This document shows positions 1 through 9,305 of a stretch of DNA of 64,000 nt, piece after piece. Source of the DNA: Phycisphaerales bacterium UBA5793 (GTDB lineage: Bacteria > Planctomycetota > Phycisphaerae > Phycisphaerales > UBA5793); assembly GCA_002418285.1 (NCBI GenBank), contig DIDT01000034.1:67335-131334 (forward strand), written 5' to 3'. The notes below the pieces were generated by a model. That model was not told the origin of the DNA and did not search any database. It was given only the letters and a program-made list of their open reading frames with translations. Position 1 is the stretch's first letter. Each line of letters opens with the position of its first letter. The translations under genes were made by a program, and so were the position numbers.

Positions 1-219
1 ACGTTTGACTCCGAAGCGCTCCAAGCGCCCTCGAGCAGACCCGACTGGATTCTCGTTTTCACCGCGTTCGCTATGGTCTGCATCGTGGTGCTCGATGAGG
101 CATTCCTCCTCCTTCCGGCCGACCACTGGTATTCGACCGGAGAGTTTGTCACCGCGGTTTGCGGGGTAGCCATTCTCGCGTGGCGTATTCGGGTCAGAAC
201 GCAGCGAACTAAGCCATGA
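1..219 (+). CDS. C-terminal end of a small membrane protein (partial)
   Basis: Frame 1 is open from the first base to a TGA at 217-219, giving 72 residues. They contain two hydrophobic stretches (WILVFTAFAMVCIVVL and TAVCGVAILAW) and end in a basic tail (RIRVRTQRTKP), as expected of the last two helices of an inner-membrane protein with a cytoplasmic C-terminus. The 5' end lies outside the window. No family is recognised and no function can be given. Confidence 0.5.
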   Translation, partial: TFDSEALQAPSSRPDWILVFTAFAMVCIVVLDEAFLLLPADHWYSTGEFVTAVCGVAILAWRIRVRTQRTKP

Positions 220-543
220 CCGCGTTCGCACTTCTTCAGGTGCACTTCCCCGAACACGAATCCGACTACTCCACAGACTGCAGAGAGCGCGGATCCCTCC
301 GCGCCCTCTGCGTGCTTTGCGGTCAACCAATCAAGCCGCCTGTGACAGGCCGTCGCTGATGTACGTGCTCTCCGGCGAAGCGGCCCCGCCCCCTCAAGCC
401 CGGCACCCACCCGCAACCCGTCTGGTTCCGCGCAGCGTAGATTCGCGCGGTGTAGACTCGTACGGCGGCTCCAGCGGGGTCGTGCGTTGTCGTCGTGGCG
501 ATCGGCATCGCAATTCGGACAAACCATTCTTTTGGAGACTGAA
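220..543. other. Intergenic region without a recognised gene
   Basis: No reading frame here looks like a protein. The last bases carry a GGAG ribosome binding site (about 533-536) for the gene starting at 544. No clear terminator or promoter consensus was seen. Confidence 0.4.
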
Positions 544-909
544 ATGAGCAGAATCGAACAGGTCAAATCGCTCGTGCGTGTTATTCTGAAAGAACACAAG
601 GCGAGAACTGACGCAGACCATGCAGATGCGATGATCGAAGCGATGCTCTCGGAGTTGCAGTCGACCACGGGATTGGATCGCTCAGAACTTGAGAACCACA
701 TCAGTGGATTCGAACTGAAAGTGAGAGAAGCCGAGTCGCTGTTCACAAGCTATCAGATGACGACACCGGGCCACGGCCCCATCAAGATCCCCCACAAGTG
801 TCACAAGACAGCTACGATCTGCTTTGTTTGGCCGCCACCGCCGGCGGAGCCCGAGTACGAGATTTGTATCGAGATTGAGTACCCGTGGCCTTGCCCGAAG
901 CTGACATAG
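544..909 (+). CDS. Hypothetical protein, 121 aa
   Basis: The ATG at 544 was chosen because a GGAG motif lies about 7 bases upstream; an in-frame ATG at 487 has no such site. The first ~85 residues are charged and probably helical (SRIEQVKSLVRVILKEH...). The tail is different in character, rich in proline, cysteine and aromatic residues (KIPHKCHKTATICFVWPPPP, then EYEICIEIEYPWPCPKLT), resembling a small beta-rich or metal-binding end. No signal peptide is seen. The family is not recognised. It stands alone, convergent with the aldo/keto reductase gene. Confidence 0.55.
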   Translation: MSRIEQVKSLVRVILKEHKARTDADHADAMIEAMLSELQSTTGLDRSELENHISGFELKVREAESLFTSYQMTTPGHGPIKIPHKCHKTATICFVWPPPPAEPEYEICIEIEYPWPCPKLT

Positions 910-975
910 CGTCCGCCTTGAAACTGCGTCGGAGAGCTCGTTGTAACGCGGCGGCTGCCACTACGCAGGCGCCGA

Positions 976-2001
976 TCACCACGCGTAATTCTTCGGCGCT
1001 TCGCCGCCGGGGCCGGGCCAGATTTCGTCGAGTTTGGTCAGCGTGGTCGCATCGAGTTTGAGTTCGATGGCGGGCAGGGATGAAGTGAACTGTTCGAGTG
1101 TGCGCGGGCCGATGATCGGGGCGGTGACGACGGGGTTGTGCAGCAGCCAGGCGAGCGCGACGGTGGCGGGCGACTGGCCGAGTTCTTTGCAGAGCCCTTC
1201 GTAGGCATTGACGCGACTTTGCGTAGTGTCGTCAAGTTGGGTGCTCACGCGAGGGCTGGCGCGGCGGGCGCCGTCACCGGTTGAATCGCTCTTGAGGGAA
1301 CGGCCGGCCAAGACGCCGCTGGACAGCGGGCTCCATGGGATGATGCCCACGCCGTAGTGTCGGCAGGCGGGGACGACTTCGCTTTCGATCGCGCGGTTCT
1401 TGAGGCTGTAGACGCTCTGCTCGCTCACCAGGCCGGGCTGGCCGAGGCGGCGAGCCGTTTCGTTGTAGCGGGCGATGTCCCAGCCGGCGAAGTTGCTCGA
1501 ACCCATGTAGAGCACCTTGCCCTGGCGCTTGAGTGTGTCGTAGGCGTCGAAGATCTCTTGGACCGGGCAGGCTCGGTCGATGTGGTGCATTTGATACAGG
1601 TCGATGTAGTCGGTCTTCAGCCGCCCAAGCGAGGCTTCGCAATCGAGCACGATGCGGCGGGCGCTCAGGCCGCCCTCGCGATCGGGGTCGAAGCCGGCGG
1701 CGGTGGGCATGTTGCCGTAGACCTTGGTGGCGAGGACGACGCGCTCGCGCCGACCGCCGCCTTGCGCGAACCAGCGGCCGATGATCTCTTCGGAGAGGCC
1801 GGCGTGACCTTCGTGCTTTTCGTTCCAGTGCGTGCGGCCGTAGACGTTGGCGGTGTCAAAGAAGTTGATGCCTTCGGCCAGCGCGCGATCCATGATGGCA
1901 AAGGACTCGGGCTCGGGTGTCGCGCCGCCGAAGTTCATCGTGCCAAGGCACAGCGGGCTGACGCGCACGCCGCAGTTGGAGCTCAGTCGTCGGTATTGCA
2001 T
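976..2001 (-). CDS. Aldo/keto reductase
   Basis: An NAD(P)H-dependent oxidoreductase of the aldo/keto reductase superfamily, TIM-barrel fold, 341 residues and near the usual length. Catalytic tetrad elements are visible: Asp and Tyr in FFDTANVYG, Lys in VVLATKVYG, His in YIDLYQMHH. The cofactor-phosphate region appears near the C-terminus (PIIGPRTLEQ). The start MQYRRLSS is favoured because GAGGAG precedes it by about 7 bases; the 36 residues open upstream are low-complexity. The substrate cannot be told; the family reduces sugar aldehydes, ketones and xenobiotics in the cytoplasm. It heads toward the left edge, followed on the same strand by three further genes upstream. Confidence 0.88.
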   Translation of the reverse strand: MQYRRLSSNCGVRVSPLCLGTMNFGGATPEPESFAIMDRALAEGINFFDTANVYGRTHWNEKHEGHAGLSEEIIGRWFAQGGGRRERVVLATKVYGNMPTAAGFDPDREGGLSARRIVLDCEASLGRLKTDYIDLYQMHHIDRACPVQEIFDAYDTLKRQGKVLYMGSSNFAGWDIARYNETARRLGQPGLVSEQSVYSLKNRAIESEVVPACRHYGVGIIPWSPLSSGVLAGRSLKSDSTGDGARRASPRVSTQLDDTTQSRVNAYEGLCKELGQSPATVALAWLLHNPVVTAPIIGPRTLEQFTSSLPAIELKLDATTLTKLDEIWPGPGGEAPKNYAW

Positions 2002-2105
2002 GGTGGTTCTCCTCTCGGATGCGGCTGCGGGCGAGTGCGCATTGTACAGCGCCCGCGCCGGTTGCGCCGGCGCTTTGGACCAATTTGTGCCGACGAGGAG
2101 AGTGC

Positions 2106-2888
2106 TCAACCGGCGAGCATCGTGGCAAACTGCAGCCAGATATCCGTGCGACCGAGGGCCATGATGGCGATCGAAACAACTCCCAGGAACACAATGCCGA
2201 TGGCAAGAATCCTGTCAATGGTGCGCGTGACCGCCCAGCGCGCCGCGACCAGAAGCACGCCGAGGATGAGCGTGAACAGAAATGGGCCGAAGATTCGCTC
2301 CAGGCTCGTGCCGACGTAGAAGCGGTTGAACAGATCAATTCGGCTGACCGCTGCGGCGAGCACCGCCAGCGTGGCGAGGAGCATCATCGAGCGATGGATG
2401 TGCGGCTTCTTTCGGTACTTCACCCCAGCTGCGACAAACACCGCGAAGAGGCAGACACTTACCAGCGGCACGATCATGAACTGCTTGGGTGAAAGCGTCC
2501 AGATGACAACTTCTGGTGGTGTCACGGCCGCGGAGCGGATGCCCGTCATCACACCGAGCACCAGTATGACCAGCGCGAGGGCCGCACCCACCTTGCCCAG
2601 CGCCATGTGGACTCGATGTTTGCGCATGAAGATCAGAAATGGCTGAACAAGTATGAGGAGAATCCAAGCGCTCATCGCGGCGCCGTGCGCGATGACAAGC
2701 GTCTTGATTGGCGGTGCGATCTCCCGGCCGGGGTACGCCTGCCCGTGCGTGTAGAACTTGCTGAAACCCCAGAGAGTGAGTAGCAGCAATACGATGGATG
2801 TGACGGGATAGAACAGCCGTGCGAGTTGGGAGGAAGCACCTTTCCCGGCTCGCGCCTGATCGCGCAAGATCGCTGGAGATTGAGTCAT
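2106..2888 (-). CDS. Seven-helix integral membrane protein
   Basis: 260 residues from an ATG at 2888. An upstream extension of the frame overlaps the methyltransferase and is not likely to be used. About seven hydrophobic helices are seen, the first at LFYPVTSIVLLLLTLWGF. Histidines lie at or near helix ends (VIAHGAAM, RKHRVHMALG, KKPHIHRSMMLLA). That arrangement resembles DUF2306/DUF420-type cytochrome-like membrane proteins, so a haem or metal role is possible but unproven. It sits between a reductase and a methyltransferase on the same strand with gaps of 104 and 127 bp; co-transcription is possible. Confidence 0.7.
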   Translation of the reverse strand: MTQSPAILRDQARAGKGASSQLARLFYPVTSIVLLLLTLWGFSKFYTHGQAYPGREIAPPIKTLVIAHGAAMSAWILLILVQPFLIFMRKHRVHMALGKVGAALALVILVLGVMTGIRSAAVTPPEVVIWTLSPKQFMIVPLVSVCLFAVFVAAGVKYRKKPHIHRSMMLLATLAVLAAAVSRIDLFNRFYVGTSLERIFGPFLFTLILGVLLVAARWAVTRTIDRILAIGIVFLGVVSIAIMALGRTDIWLQFATMLAG

Positions 2889-3015
2889 GGTGTTTTGGTA
2901 CCCGAAAGGTTGATGTCCGACGGGATTGCAGCCGCCACAAGACTGTAATCGCACGCGAGCGCCACACATCACGTGCTCGAGCGTCGGAGCGCCGACAGAT
3001 TTATTGTAGGCTGCA

Positions 3016-3648
3016 TCAGGATTGCGGCGACGCTGAATTGCGTCGAAGCCTGTACATGCATGGACCGACGTTGCGCAGCGGTCGCGGCAAGCCGGTGGCG
3101 TCGAAGGGTTGAACATCATCCACATTCCAACCCGCGAACGCATCTTCAAGATCTTGCTGACTGGCCCCGCGCGGCAGAGGGCCGCGATGAGCTGGCGTCC
3201 AGGCCAGTATGAGGATTGATGCATCCGCTGAAGCCAGGGCGCTCACCTCCCGCCCCGCGACGCGGCGTTGGGCTTGCGACAAACCGTGGATAGTGCCGAA
3301 GTCCCAGATGAACTGAAACTCGGGCTCAAGGCCCGCCGCTCGCAACGCCGTGATGTCGCCCTGGATGATGCTGACGGGTACTCCCACCTTGGCGGCGTTG
3401 GCGCGAGCCGCGCGCACGGCGCGAGAGACCAGATCAACGCCGGTTACTTCCCAGCCGCGCTGCGCGAGGACGATGGCCCAGTGGCCCCGACCGCAGCCAA
3501 GGTCGAGCGCTCGTCCGAAGGGCGGCTGGCGCTGCTGCTCTTCGCGCTCGATGAGTCTGGTGATGTGCCTCGCAGCCGGGGGATGCGAACCGGCGTATTC
3601 CCACGGCGTAAAGCCCAAGCGGTACAAAAGCGGGTAGATGCGGGTCAC
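3016..3648 (-). CDS. Class I SAM-dependent methyltransferase
   Basis: 210 residues starting at GTG (3648), with GGAG about 10 bases upstream. The SAM-binding motif I is clear (ALDLGCGRGHWAIVLA), followed by the acidic end of beta-2 (VTGVDLVSRAV) and a post-motif (IQGDITAL). A start WEYAGSHPPAA and an IWDFGTIHGL stretch fit small-molecule methyltransferases of the UbiE/Methyltransf_25 type rather than DNA or rRNA enzymes. The substrate is unknown. It is cytoplasmic. Confidence 0.8.
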   Translation of the reverse strand: MTRIYPLLYRLGFTPWEYAGSHPPAARHITRLIEREEQQRQPPFGRALDLGCGRGHWAIVLAQRGWEVTGVDLVSRAVRAARANAAKVGVPVSIIQGDITALRAAGLEPEFQFIWDFGTIHGLSQAQRRVAGREVSALASADASILILAWTPAHRGPLPRGASQQDLEDAFAGWNVDDVQPFDATGLPRPLRNVGPCMYRLRRNSASPQS

Positions 3649-3767
3649 GTGTTTCGGCTCCAGTACGAATCGTGGTTACTGGTCCGGTCGTGCCGTTCAC
3701 GGCCACAGCTTTCGTTCTCTCCAACACGAACGAGAGCTTTGGGATTGTACGGTCGAATGAGGTCGGG

Positions 3768-4487
3768 CTACCCGAGCATTTCCTTCATGATGCCGTCGAG
3801 TTCGAGCAGGGCCTTGGCGCAGTCGCCGGTGTAGGAACTGCCGTGCATCGTCGCAAGTGTTTTTGGTTTCAGGGCGGCCAGGCCTTCGAGCAGCGATCGC
3901 GTCTTGGGGGTGTACGGCATGTAGTCCATGAGCGGACCAGCTTGGAAGTCGACGAGCGACTGGCGGGCACGACTGAGAATCTCCGACTCGGTAATCGGCT
4001 CGACATCGCCGTTGTGCGTGAACAGATCGGAACAGAAGAGCACCTTCTGCGTTTCTTCGAAGAGAACGCCGGCATCCCAGCCGTGCGGCAAGTGCGGAGT
4101 CGGACGGTACTTGAATCGGAACTGGCCGGTGCTGAAGACTTCATCCGTGTTGAGAGCACGCGGCGGTCGGTCGGCGAAGTCGTTGAGGTTGACCAGCGAA
4201 CCCACGATGCCGGACACGGCCTGCGCGTGCGGCGCCACCTTGAGCCAATCGTTGAGCGAGCCGCACTCATCCACTTCGAAGTGGCTGAACCCGATCCAGC
4301 GCAGCGTTGCCGGATCGATGATGCGCTTCACGGCTTCGAGCACATCGGGAAACATGCGGCGCATGCCGGTGTGGTAGAGCAGCGGCTCGTCATCAACGAC
4401 GAGGAAATGGTTGAATTGAAGGTTGATCTCCGGCATGAGGACGCTGATGCGGTGGACGTTGGGTGCGATTTCTGTAATCGAGGTCAT
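3768..4487 (-). CDS. Flavodiiron-like metallo-beta-lactamase-fold (ODP) protein
   Basis: 239 residues with AAGGAGA just before ATG. The metal ligands follow the oxygen-binding diiron (ODP) pattern of flavodiiron proteins rather than the hydrolase HxHxDH: SHFEVDECGSLNDW (H, E, D), TPHLPHGWDAG (H), LFCSDLF (D) and TMHGSSYTGD (H). There is no flavodoxin domain, so it is a stand-alone ODP-like module. Related proteins reduce oxygen or nitric oxide or act as redox sensors; the real partner here is unknown. It is probably the first gene of the leftward group 4487-976. Confidence 0.78.
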   Translation of the reverse strand: MTSITEIAPNVHRISVLMPEINLQFNHFLVVDDEPLLYHTGMRRMFPDVLEAVKRIIDPATLRWIGFSHFEVDECGSLNDWLKVAPHAQAVSGIVGSLVNLNDFADRPPRALNTDEVFSTGQFRFKYRPTPHLPHGWDAGVLFEETQKVLFCSDLFTHNGDVEPITESEILSRARQSLVDFQAGPLMDYMPYTPKTRSLLEGLAALKPKTLATMHGSSYTGDCAKALLELDGIMKEMLG

Positions 4488-4739
4488 CGGGCGTCTCCTT
4501 CAAGCAAATGGGTACATCCCGGGACATTCGCATCACTCCCTGGTGGCGCGGTGGGTCTGGAACTCCTCCAGACAGTACGCTGTCAAGTTCCAGGTGGCGC
4601 GCGTGAGGGGTCGCGGAGCGGCATCCGGGGACCGCGGGTGCAGCGGGCGCAAGGTCGAGACGTCGCGCCTCGAGTCTCCTAAGGTCCGTGCCTTATCCAT
4701 CGCATCCAAACACCTCAGACATCACAAGAGGATCATCAA

Positions 4740-5216
4740 GTGAACCGGTTCTCATATCCCATCGGCTTCGTGGCGAGTCTTGCGTGTCTCTCTGCGTGTA
4801 CTCTCTCTGGCCCGGTTCAATCCGACGCGCAAATTGCCCATCGGGCGCATGAGGCGTATGTCAATGCGATCAATTCCAACAACATCGATACGTTAATGGG
4901 CATGCTCACGGATGATGTCGTCTACATGTCGCCGCACGAGCCGCGCCTCGTCGGCAAGGCGGCCGTGCGAGCGTGGGGCAAGGGGTATCTCGACGCCTTT
5001 CACATCCACTGGGAAAAGACGACGCTGGAGTTCGTCGTGTGCGGAGAGTGGGCATTCGAGCAATATGCCTACAAGGCGACCGACACGCCACGCGATGGCG
5101 GCGAGGCGCTGCACGACACGGGTAAGGGCATCAACATCTACCACCACGACGCAGACGGGGTGTGGCGCATCGCCCGCGACGCCTGGAACTCGGATCTGCC
5201 GATTCCGACAGAGTGA
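4740..5216 (+). CDS. SnoaL-like/DUF4440 (NTF2-fold) lipoprotein
   Basis: 158 residues starting at GTG, with AGAGG about 9 bases upstream. The N-terminus is a lipoprotein signal (hydrophobic stretch ending LACLSAC, lipobox cysteine at about 20). The rest has the NTF2-fold pattern of SnoaL-like proteins: a helix with AYVNAINSNNIDTLMGMLTDD, then VVYMSPHEPRLVGKAAVRAW, and a C-terminal sheet ending GVWRIARDAWNSD. Such proteins bind small ligands; substrate and activity are not deducible. Its 3' end overlaps the convergent gene 5131-5934 by 86 bp. Confidence 0.78.
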   Translation: MNRFSYPIGFVASLACLSACTLSGPVQSDAQIAHRAHEAYVNAINSNNIDTLMGMLTDDVVYMSPHEPRLVGKAAVRAWGKGYLDAFHIHWEKTTLEFVVCGEWAFEQYAYKATDTPRDGGEALHDTGKGINIYHHDADGVWRIARDAWNSDLPIPTE

Positions 5217-5934
5217 GTTCTGCGGCTTTTCCTGTCGCGTCTTTCGGCGGCATCTCCCACCCCTCCACGCGCGCCACCACGCGCTGCGACCACGGCCCGA
5301 CTTCGCCCGTCGCATCCGCCCACCGGCCCCAGTACACGATCATGCGCGGCCCGGCCGGCGTGGGAAACTCCACGCGCATCGGGCTGCTCGTGAACGATCG
5401 CAAATACCACGGCCGCTCGCGCGGCGACTCGGGAATCGCCCGCCCCGGCTCGACCATCTCAATGAACAACTCCAGCCGGCTCGCCCCGCGCGGCTTGGCC
5501 CGGCTGCGGTTGCCCCACTCCTCCCGGAACTCCAGCAGATGCACGCCGCGCTCCGAACCCAGGTAGCGCAGGTGCGGCGCATGCTTCGGACACTCCCGCC
5601 GACGCAGCCGGCCCGGCCGCTCGCGCACGCCTACGCACACCTTGGCGCTTTGGCTGATCTGCGGGTTGGCGCGGATCAACGCGCCGAACTTGCGCACGAT
5701 CCGCTCCGCCCGCTGCCGCGCAGCATCCTTCTCCATGATGGTCCGGGTCGATCGCGTGCTCGGCCAGGACGCCAGCGCCAGATGATGACGAAACTCCGAA
5801 ACGGCATGGCCGATGTCCCGCGCATCCTCCGCCGTCAGGAAATACCGCTCGGGCTCAAGGGCAATGTTGTCCGAAAAGACCCTCGCCATGCGGGCAAAGC
5901 CGCTGTCCGAATCAGGAATGAACTTTCCAGCCAT
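5131..5934 (-). CDS. Hypothetical protein with FIPDSD N-terminal motif
   Basis: The start MAGKFIPDSD at 5934 has AGAGG about 8 bases upstream, giving 267 residues. The N-terminal pattern (KFIPDSDSGFARMARVF... then LTAEDARDIG) resembles a widespread group of bacterial hypothetical proteins that open with FIPRSD-like motifs and often carry a fibronectin-like C-terminal domain. The middle has a cysteine-containing basic stretch (RRRECPKHAPHLRYL). The C-terminal third looks beta-rich (RPWYLRSFTSSPMRVEFPTPAG). No catalytic motif is recognised. Its end runs through the 3' end of the SnoaL-like gene on the other strand, so the last ~28 codons are less certain. Confidence 0.6.
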   Translation of the reverse strand: MAGKFIPDSDSGFARMARVFSDNIALEPERYFLTAEDARDIGHAVSEFRHHLALASWPSTRSTRTIMEKDAARQRAERIVRKFGALIRANPQISQSAKVCVGVRERPGRLRRRECPKHAPHLRYLGSERGVHLLEFREEWGNRSRAKPRGASRLELFIEMVEPGRAIPESPRERPWYLRSFTSSPMRVEFPTPAGPRMIVYWGRWADATGEVGPWSQRVVARVEGWEMPPKDATGKAAELTLSESADPSSRRRGRCATPRLRRGGRC

Positions 5935-6725
5935 GTCGAGACCTCTCATGGTCGATGAATCAGGAATCAACGAGCCGCGCATGGAAGACAATCCGAGCCC
6001 CGACTGTCAGGGAGGGCCTTCGCCGTTGACCAGCCTTCGCGTTCCAGCATCGCGCCCTTCGCCGCACTCGCCGAAGACCCGTGCTTACGCGTGGGGCTCG
6101 GTTCCATTTTGCCCATCGGCCAATAACGCACCGACCTTCACGCCTGATCTCCAGATAGGCCCCGCGACTTGCAATTCATCCCTGCCGCCTCGCGAGCGAT
6201 CGCAGGACACCTGCGAGTGCGAGCCGCAGCCCTGCGAGCCGCCCGGCCCGCTCCGGTCGCCGATTCTCCCGCTCCAGTTCTGATGCTGTCCCGCCCGCGA
6301 GTCGATCGCGGCCAGCCGGGAGCGATTTCTTAACTCTGAAGAGTCCCGGCGCGGGACACCCATTCCTGCGCGCCCGTCGCGCCGCAGCCTCTGCCCGACA
6401 AGCGAATCCCGCTGCCCACCGGCCAACTCCCTCATCGAGCGCGAAGAACTCGCGCCCGACCCGCGCGATCGACGCGCGCAACGGCGCCAACGGTGTGTCA
6501 AAATAACCATTTCCTCCGCCCGATGCAAAGATTGCGAGTCCGACACATCGAAGAAGCGCCGCCTGCCGTTACGTAGCGACAAGCGACACGTTTTGTGTGC
6601 AACACTCTCACTGAGCAGGCCCGCATTATGCACCCGCGCCGCCCCTCCCCATCGGGTCGACCCCGGTGCGCGCCGCTGTGCTGAAGGCGGGTGGCATGCG
6701 CAGCTGATCTTCGAGTCAGCCCGAA
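5935..6725. other. About 790 bp without a convincing gene
   Basis: Several open frames exist on both strands, but their translations are arginine/serine-rich and look like chance products of GC-rich DNA. No ribosome binding site, repeat or conserved motif stood out. Confidence 0.4.
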
Positions 6726-9260
6726 TCAGGACCCTTCACCCTTCCCAACTTGCTTGCTCGTTCGCTTCGCCCTGCGTCGTGTCGTGCGCTTCTCCCAATA
6801 CTCGTGACGCACCTGATGAAACGAGGGGATACCGAGATATATCTGTTGCGTTGCATCGGCCAACTCCGATAGATCTCGAGAACGATCCATATCTGTAAAC
6901 AGTGCATGTCGCCCGCCTAACTTCTTCCACGTTGCTGGCAAGTAGTCGCTCATCAGTTCGTGCTCCGTTAGCAACAGAACAGGATTACTTTGCTCCCCAT
7001 ACTGATTCAGACGGCGCCCCCATTTCACAAACGCCCTTAGGAGCCTCACCTCGTTCTTTGTAAAATCGCCTCGCAACACCGATATGACAATTATAGATTC
7101 AGGCAGCCTGCCAGCCACACGCCTCAGTTTCCTCACATCGTCAGGCCCTATCAACTCTCTCTTACCAAGGGACTTGCACTCTCCAACGACAAGCTCCGGT
7201 GGACGATGACTCTCCCGCAGATAATCGCCTCCCCGCCAAGCCAAGAGATCTACTTCATAGCGATGACCAGGCCATGCCAATTCGACCGCAGTGGAAAACG
7301 TCATCTCAGACGACGCCGAGGCGTTATAGTGCTCGAGGAACCACAACGTCAGCAATGCACTGTAGGACCCCTTGCCGAAGTCGGTGACCGAAAATGGTCC
7401 AACTACTCTGTAGGTCCAGTTCTGATTGTACTTCTGCAACGATGCTTGTGGAAACGCATACGTCTTCAGGCAACGCTCACAGTCGATCTGATAATCGACG
7501 TCGCTCAAGCTGCTCCAATTCCGCTTCTTGCAATGCGGGCACCTTGTCTCGATGCCAATTTGAATGACGTTGCGCCTAATGAATGCATCGAGGCCCAATT
7601 TGGGGAGAGTACCATTAGCAATGCGCCTAGAGACTAAATCATCCCACGTTTTCTTTGGAGCGGTTCGAAGGCCAAACTGCTCCTCAACTATCTCCGTATC
7701 AGCCCTCTTTACACGCTTCCCACCAGCCATATTGTTCAGGAGCTTCAGAGTCTCAATGTCGGCGAGCACACGCACTCCGTGCAGGCCGCCGAGCTGCATC
7801 AGCATCTGCCGTGCAATGTGACCCGGCTCCGACAGCTGAGCGTCAATCCCTATGTGCGTGAGCCATCCGACAATGGCATCGTGACCACTTGAAAGGACCA
7901 GCGATTGGCTCCAATCCACCAGCTGCTGGCTGAAGATCCAACCCTCGCTGCAGATATGGACGGCATCCCTCCCATAGAGCACATTCGGCCATGTCCGATC
8001 AAAGGTATTGAAGGGAAAGACGGTCGCGATGTCCTCACTTCCACGGTGAGACAATCTCAGCACGTTTACCCAGCGATGAATACCCATTCCGAAGTTGGAT
8101 GCCCAGTCCGGCTGAATGGGTCGGAAAGTCGTGATTAAGTCGTCTTGCTTGAGCGTGAGTATCACGCGCTGCTCTCTCGCGACCACCTTTAGGCGACGGG
8201 AACCCACGACTCCGCGGTCGCGCTGCTCGATCCAGATGGCGTTGCGCCAGCACTTCACGCTGAGCGCGCCGGGTGGGAGGTTGGGAGCGAGCGAACTAGC
8301 GATTGCCTCGGCCTGGGGTCTCGGCACCGATCGAGCAAACTCGATCGTCGCGTGATGCATGACGCCATACGGATTCCCGACTACGGGCCGATGCTCGATC
8401 TCCAGGATTCTCAGAATGTCGCCACGGAGTGTGTCAATCCACTGGATCGGAAGCGGCAGAACTGGGCGCGGCTCAAGCCGAAGATTCCACAGATCGATTA
8501 GGTCGGTAGTCCGCTCATGATCGAATACGAAGATAAGAAGATCGTCGTTCCAAGAGCGCTTTGCTTCGAGACCATGCCGGGTGAGCTTCAGTGGCGTCAG
8601 CGCGCGATCGACGCACACCCGGCGCCAAGTTTCAGGCGATGCCGCGACATGGGCGGGTGCGAATACGTCTGAGTAGGCGCTTGCGACATATTCGAGATGA
8701 GGCGATTCAGGATACACACCGAACACTGCTTCCGTCAGGGCGCTTGCTCGCTCCGGTGCAACCCGGAGCGATTCGCGTTGGTCGCGGAGGACGAATCGCC
8801 GCTCGGTTCTGTGGAGGTGGGCGAGTACATCATAGATACTGAGGCCAAAGCGAGGGTAAGACCATGCGCGATCATCCATTGGCTTGAGAAAGTCATCAAG
8901 CGTGAGAACCTGCCGGTCAAGCAAGCTCTGTGTGCGCAATGCACCCAACCCCGCAGCCTCAAGCAATCCTTGCTCGGCTTCGACGAAGACATCAGGTTCG
9001 AAGAACCGCACATAGCCCTTTGGGACGTCTTTGACCTTGATTCGCGAGTGTGCGTCTGATCTCCAGTCCTTCGGCGAGCGGATGTATACCGGAATGATCG
9101 GATTAAATGCTCCACCCCAAACGCATGTGCAGGCTCGCATTATTGCACGAACAGACCGTAAGTCCGTCGGCCGCGTCAAGAAGCCGATACGTGTGGGTCT
9201 GAGCTCAAGGTTACCGGAGATCTCGATCATCCGTCTGACACCACTAAAGAACCGCCTCAT
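6726..9260 (-). CDS. Large Zn-ribbon/PD-(D/E)XK nuclease-like protein
   Basis: 844 residues (an alternative start MIEISGNLEL lies 11 codons in). No known family was recognised for the first ~560 residues. Around 574-597 is a four-cysteine zinc ribbon (CPHCKKRN...CERC). Around 672-695 a PD-(D/E)XK-like core is visible: YEVDLLAW followed by LVVGECKS, i.e. D and E-x-K on adjacent strands. The C-terminus is lysine/arginine-rich and could bind nucleic acid. The layout (long sensor region, ribbon, nuclease core) suggests a single-gene defence effector or a restriction-like enzyme; that is inference. It lies alone on this strand at the left edge of the defence-rich region. Confidence 0.65.
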   Translation of the reverse strand: MRRFFSGVRRMIEISGNLELRPTRIGFLTRPTDLRSVRAIMRACTCVWGGAFNPIIPVYIRSPKDWRSDAHSRIKVKDVPKGYVRFFEPDVFVEAEQGLLEAAGLGALRTQSLLDRQVLTLDDFLKPMDDRAWSYPRFGLSIYDVLAHLHRTERRFVLRDQRESLRVAPERASALTEAVFGVYPESPHLEYVASAYSDVFAPAHVAASPETWRRVCVDRALTPLKLTRHGLEAKRSWNDDLLIFVFDHERTTDLIDLWNLRLEPRPVLPLPIQWIDTLRGDILRILEIEHRPVVGNPYGVMHHATIEFARSVPRPQAEAIASSLAPNLPPGALSVKCWRNAIWIEQRDRGVVGSRRLKVVAREQRVILTLKQDDLITTFRPIQPDWASNFGMGIHRWVNVLRLSHRGSEDIATVFPFNTFDRTWPNVLYGRDAVHICSEGWIFSQQLVDWSQSLVLSSGHDAIVGWLTHIGIDAQLSEPGHIARQMLMQLGGLHGVRVLADIETLKLLNNMAGGKRVKRADTEIVEEQFGLRTAPKKTWDDLVSRRIANGTLPKLGLDAFIRRNVIQIGIETRCPHCKKRNWSSLSDVDYQIDCERCLKTYAFPQASLQKYNQNWTYRVVGPFSVTDFGKGSYSALLTLWFLEHYNASASSEMTFSTAVELAWPGHRYEVDLLAWRGGDYLRESHRPPELVVGECKSLGKRELIGPDDVRKLRRVAGRLPESIIVISVLRGDFTKNEVRLLRAFVKWGRRLNQYGEQSNPVLLLTEHELMSDYLPATWKKLGGRHALFTDMDRSRDLSELADATQQIYLGIPSFHQVRHEYWEKRTTRRRAKRTSKQVGKGEGS

Positions 9261-9305
9261 TCGGAATCGGAAGAACTCGACCGCGTGTGAACTGAGGTCA
9301 AAGCC

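Noticed and set aside
1357..2319. 320-residue plus-strand frame across the aldo/keto reductase.
   Set aside because: It is the antisense shadow of a well-supported gene.
6085..6633. 182-residue minus-strand frame as a gene.
   Set aside because: Arg/Ser/Gly-rich chance translation of GC-rich DNA, no start signal, no motif.
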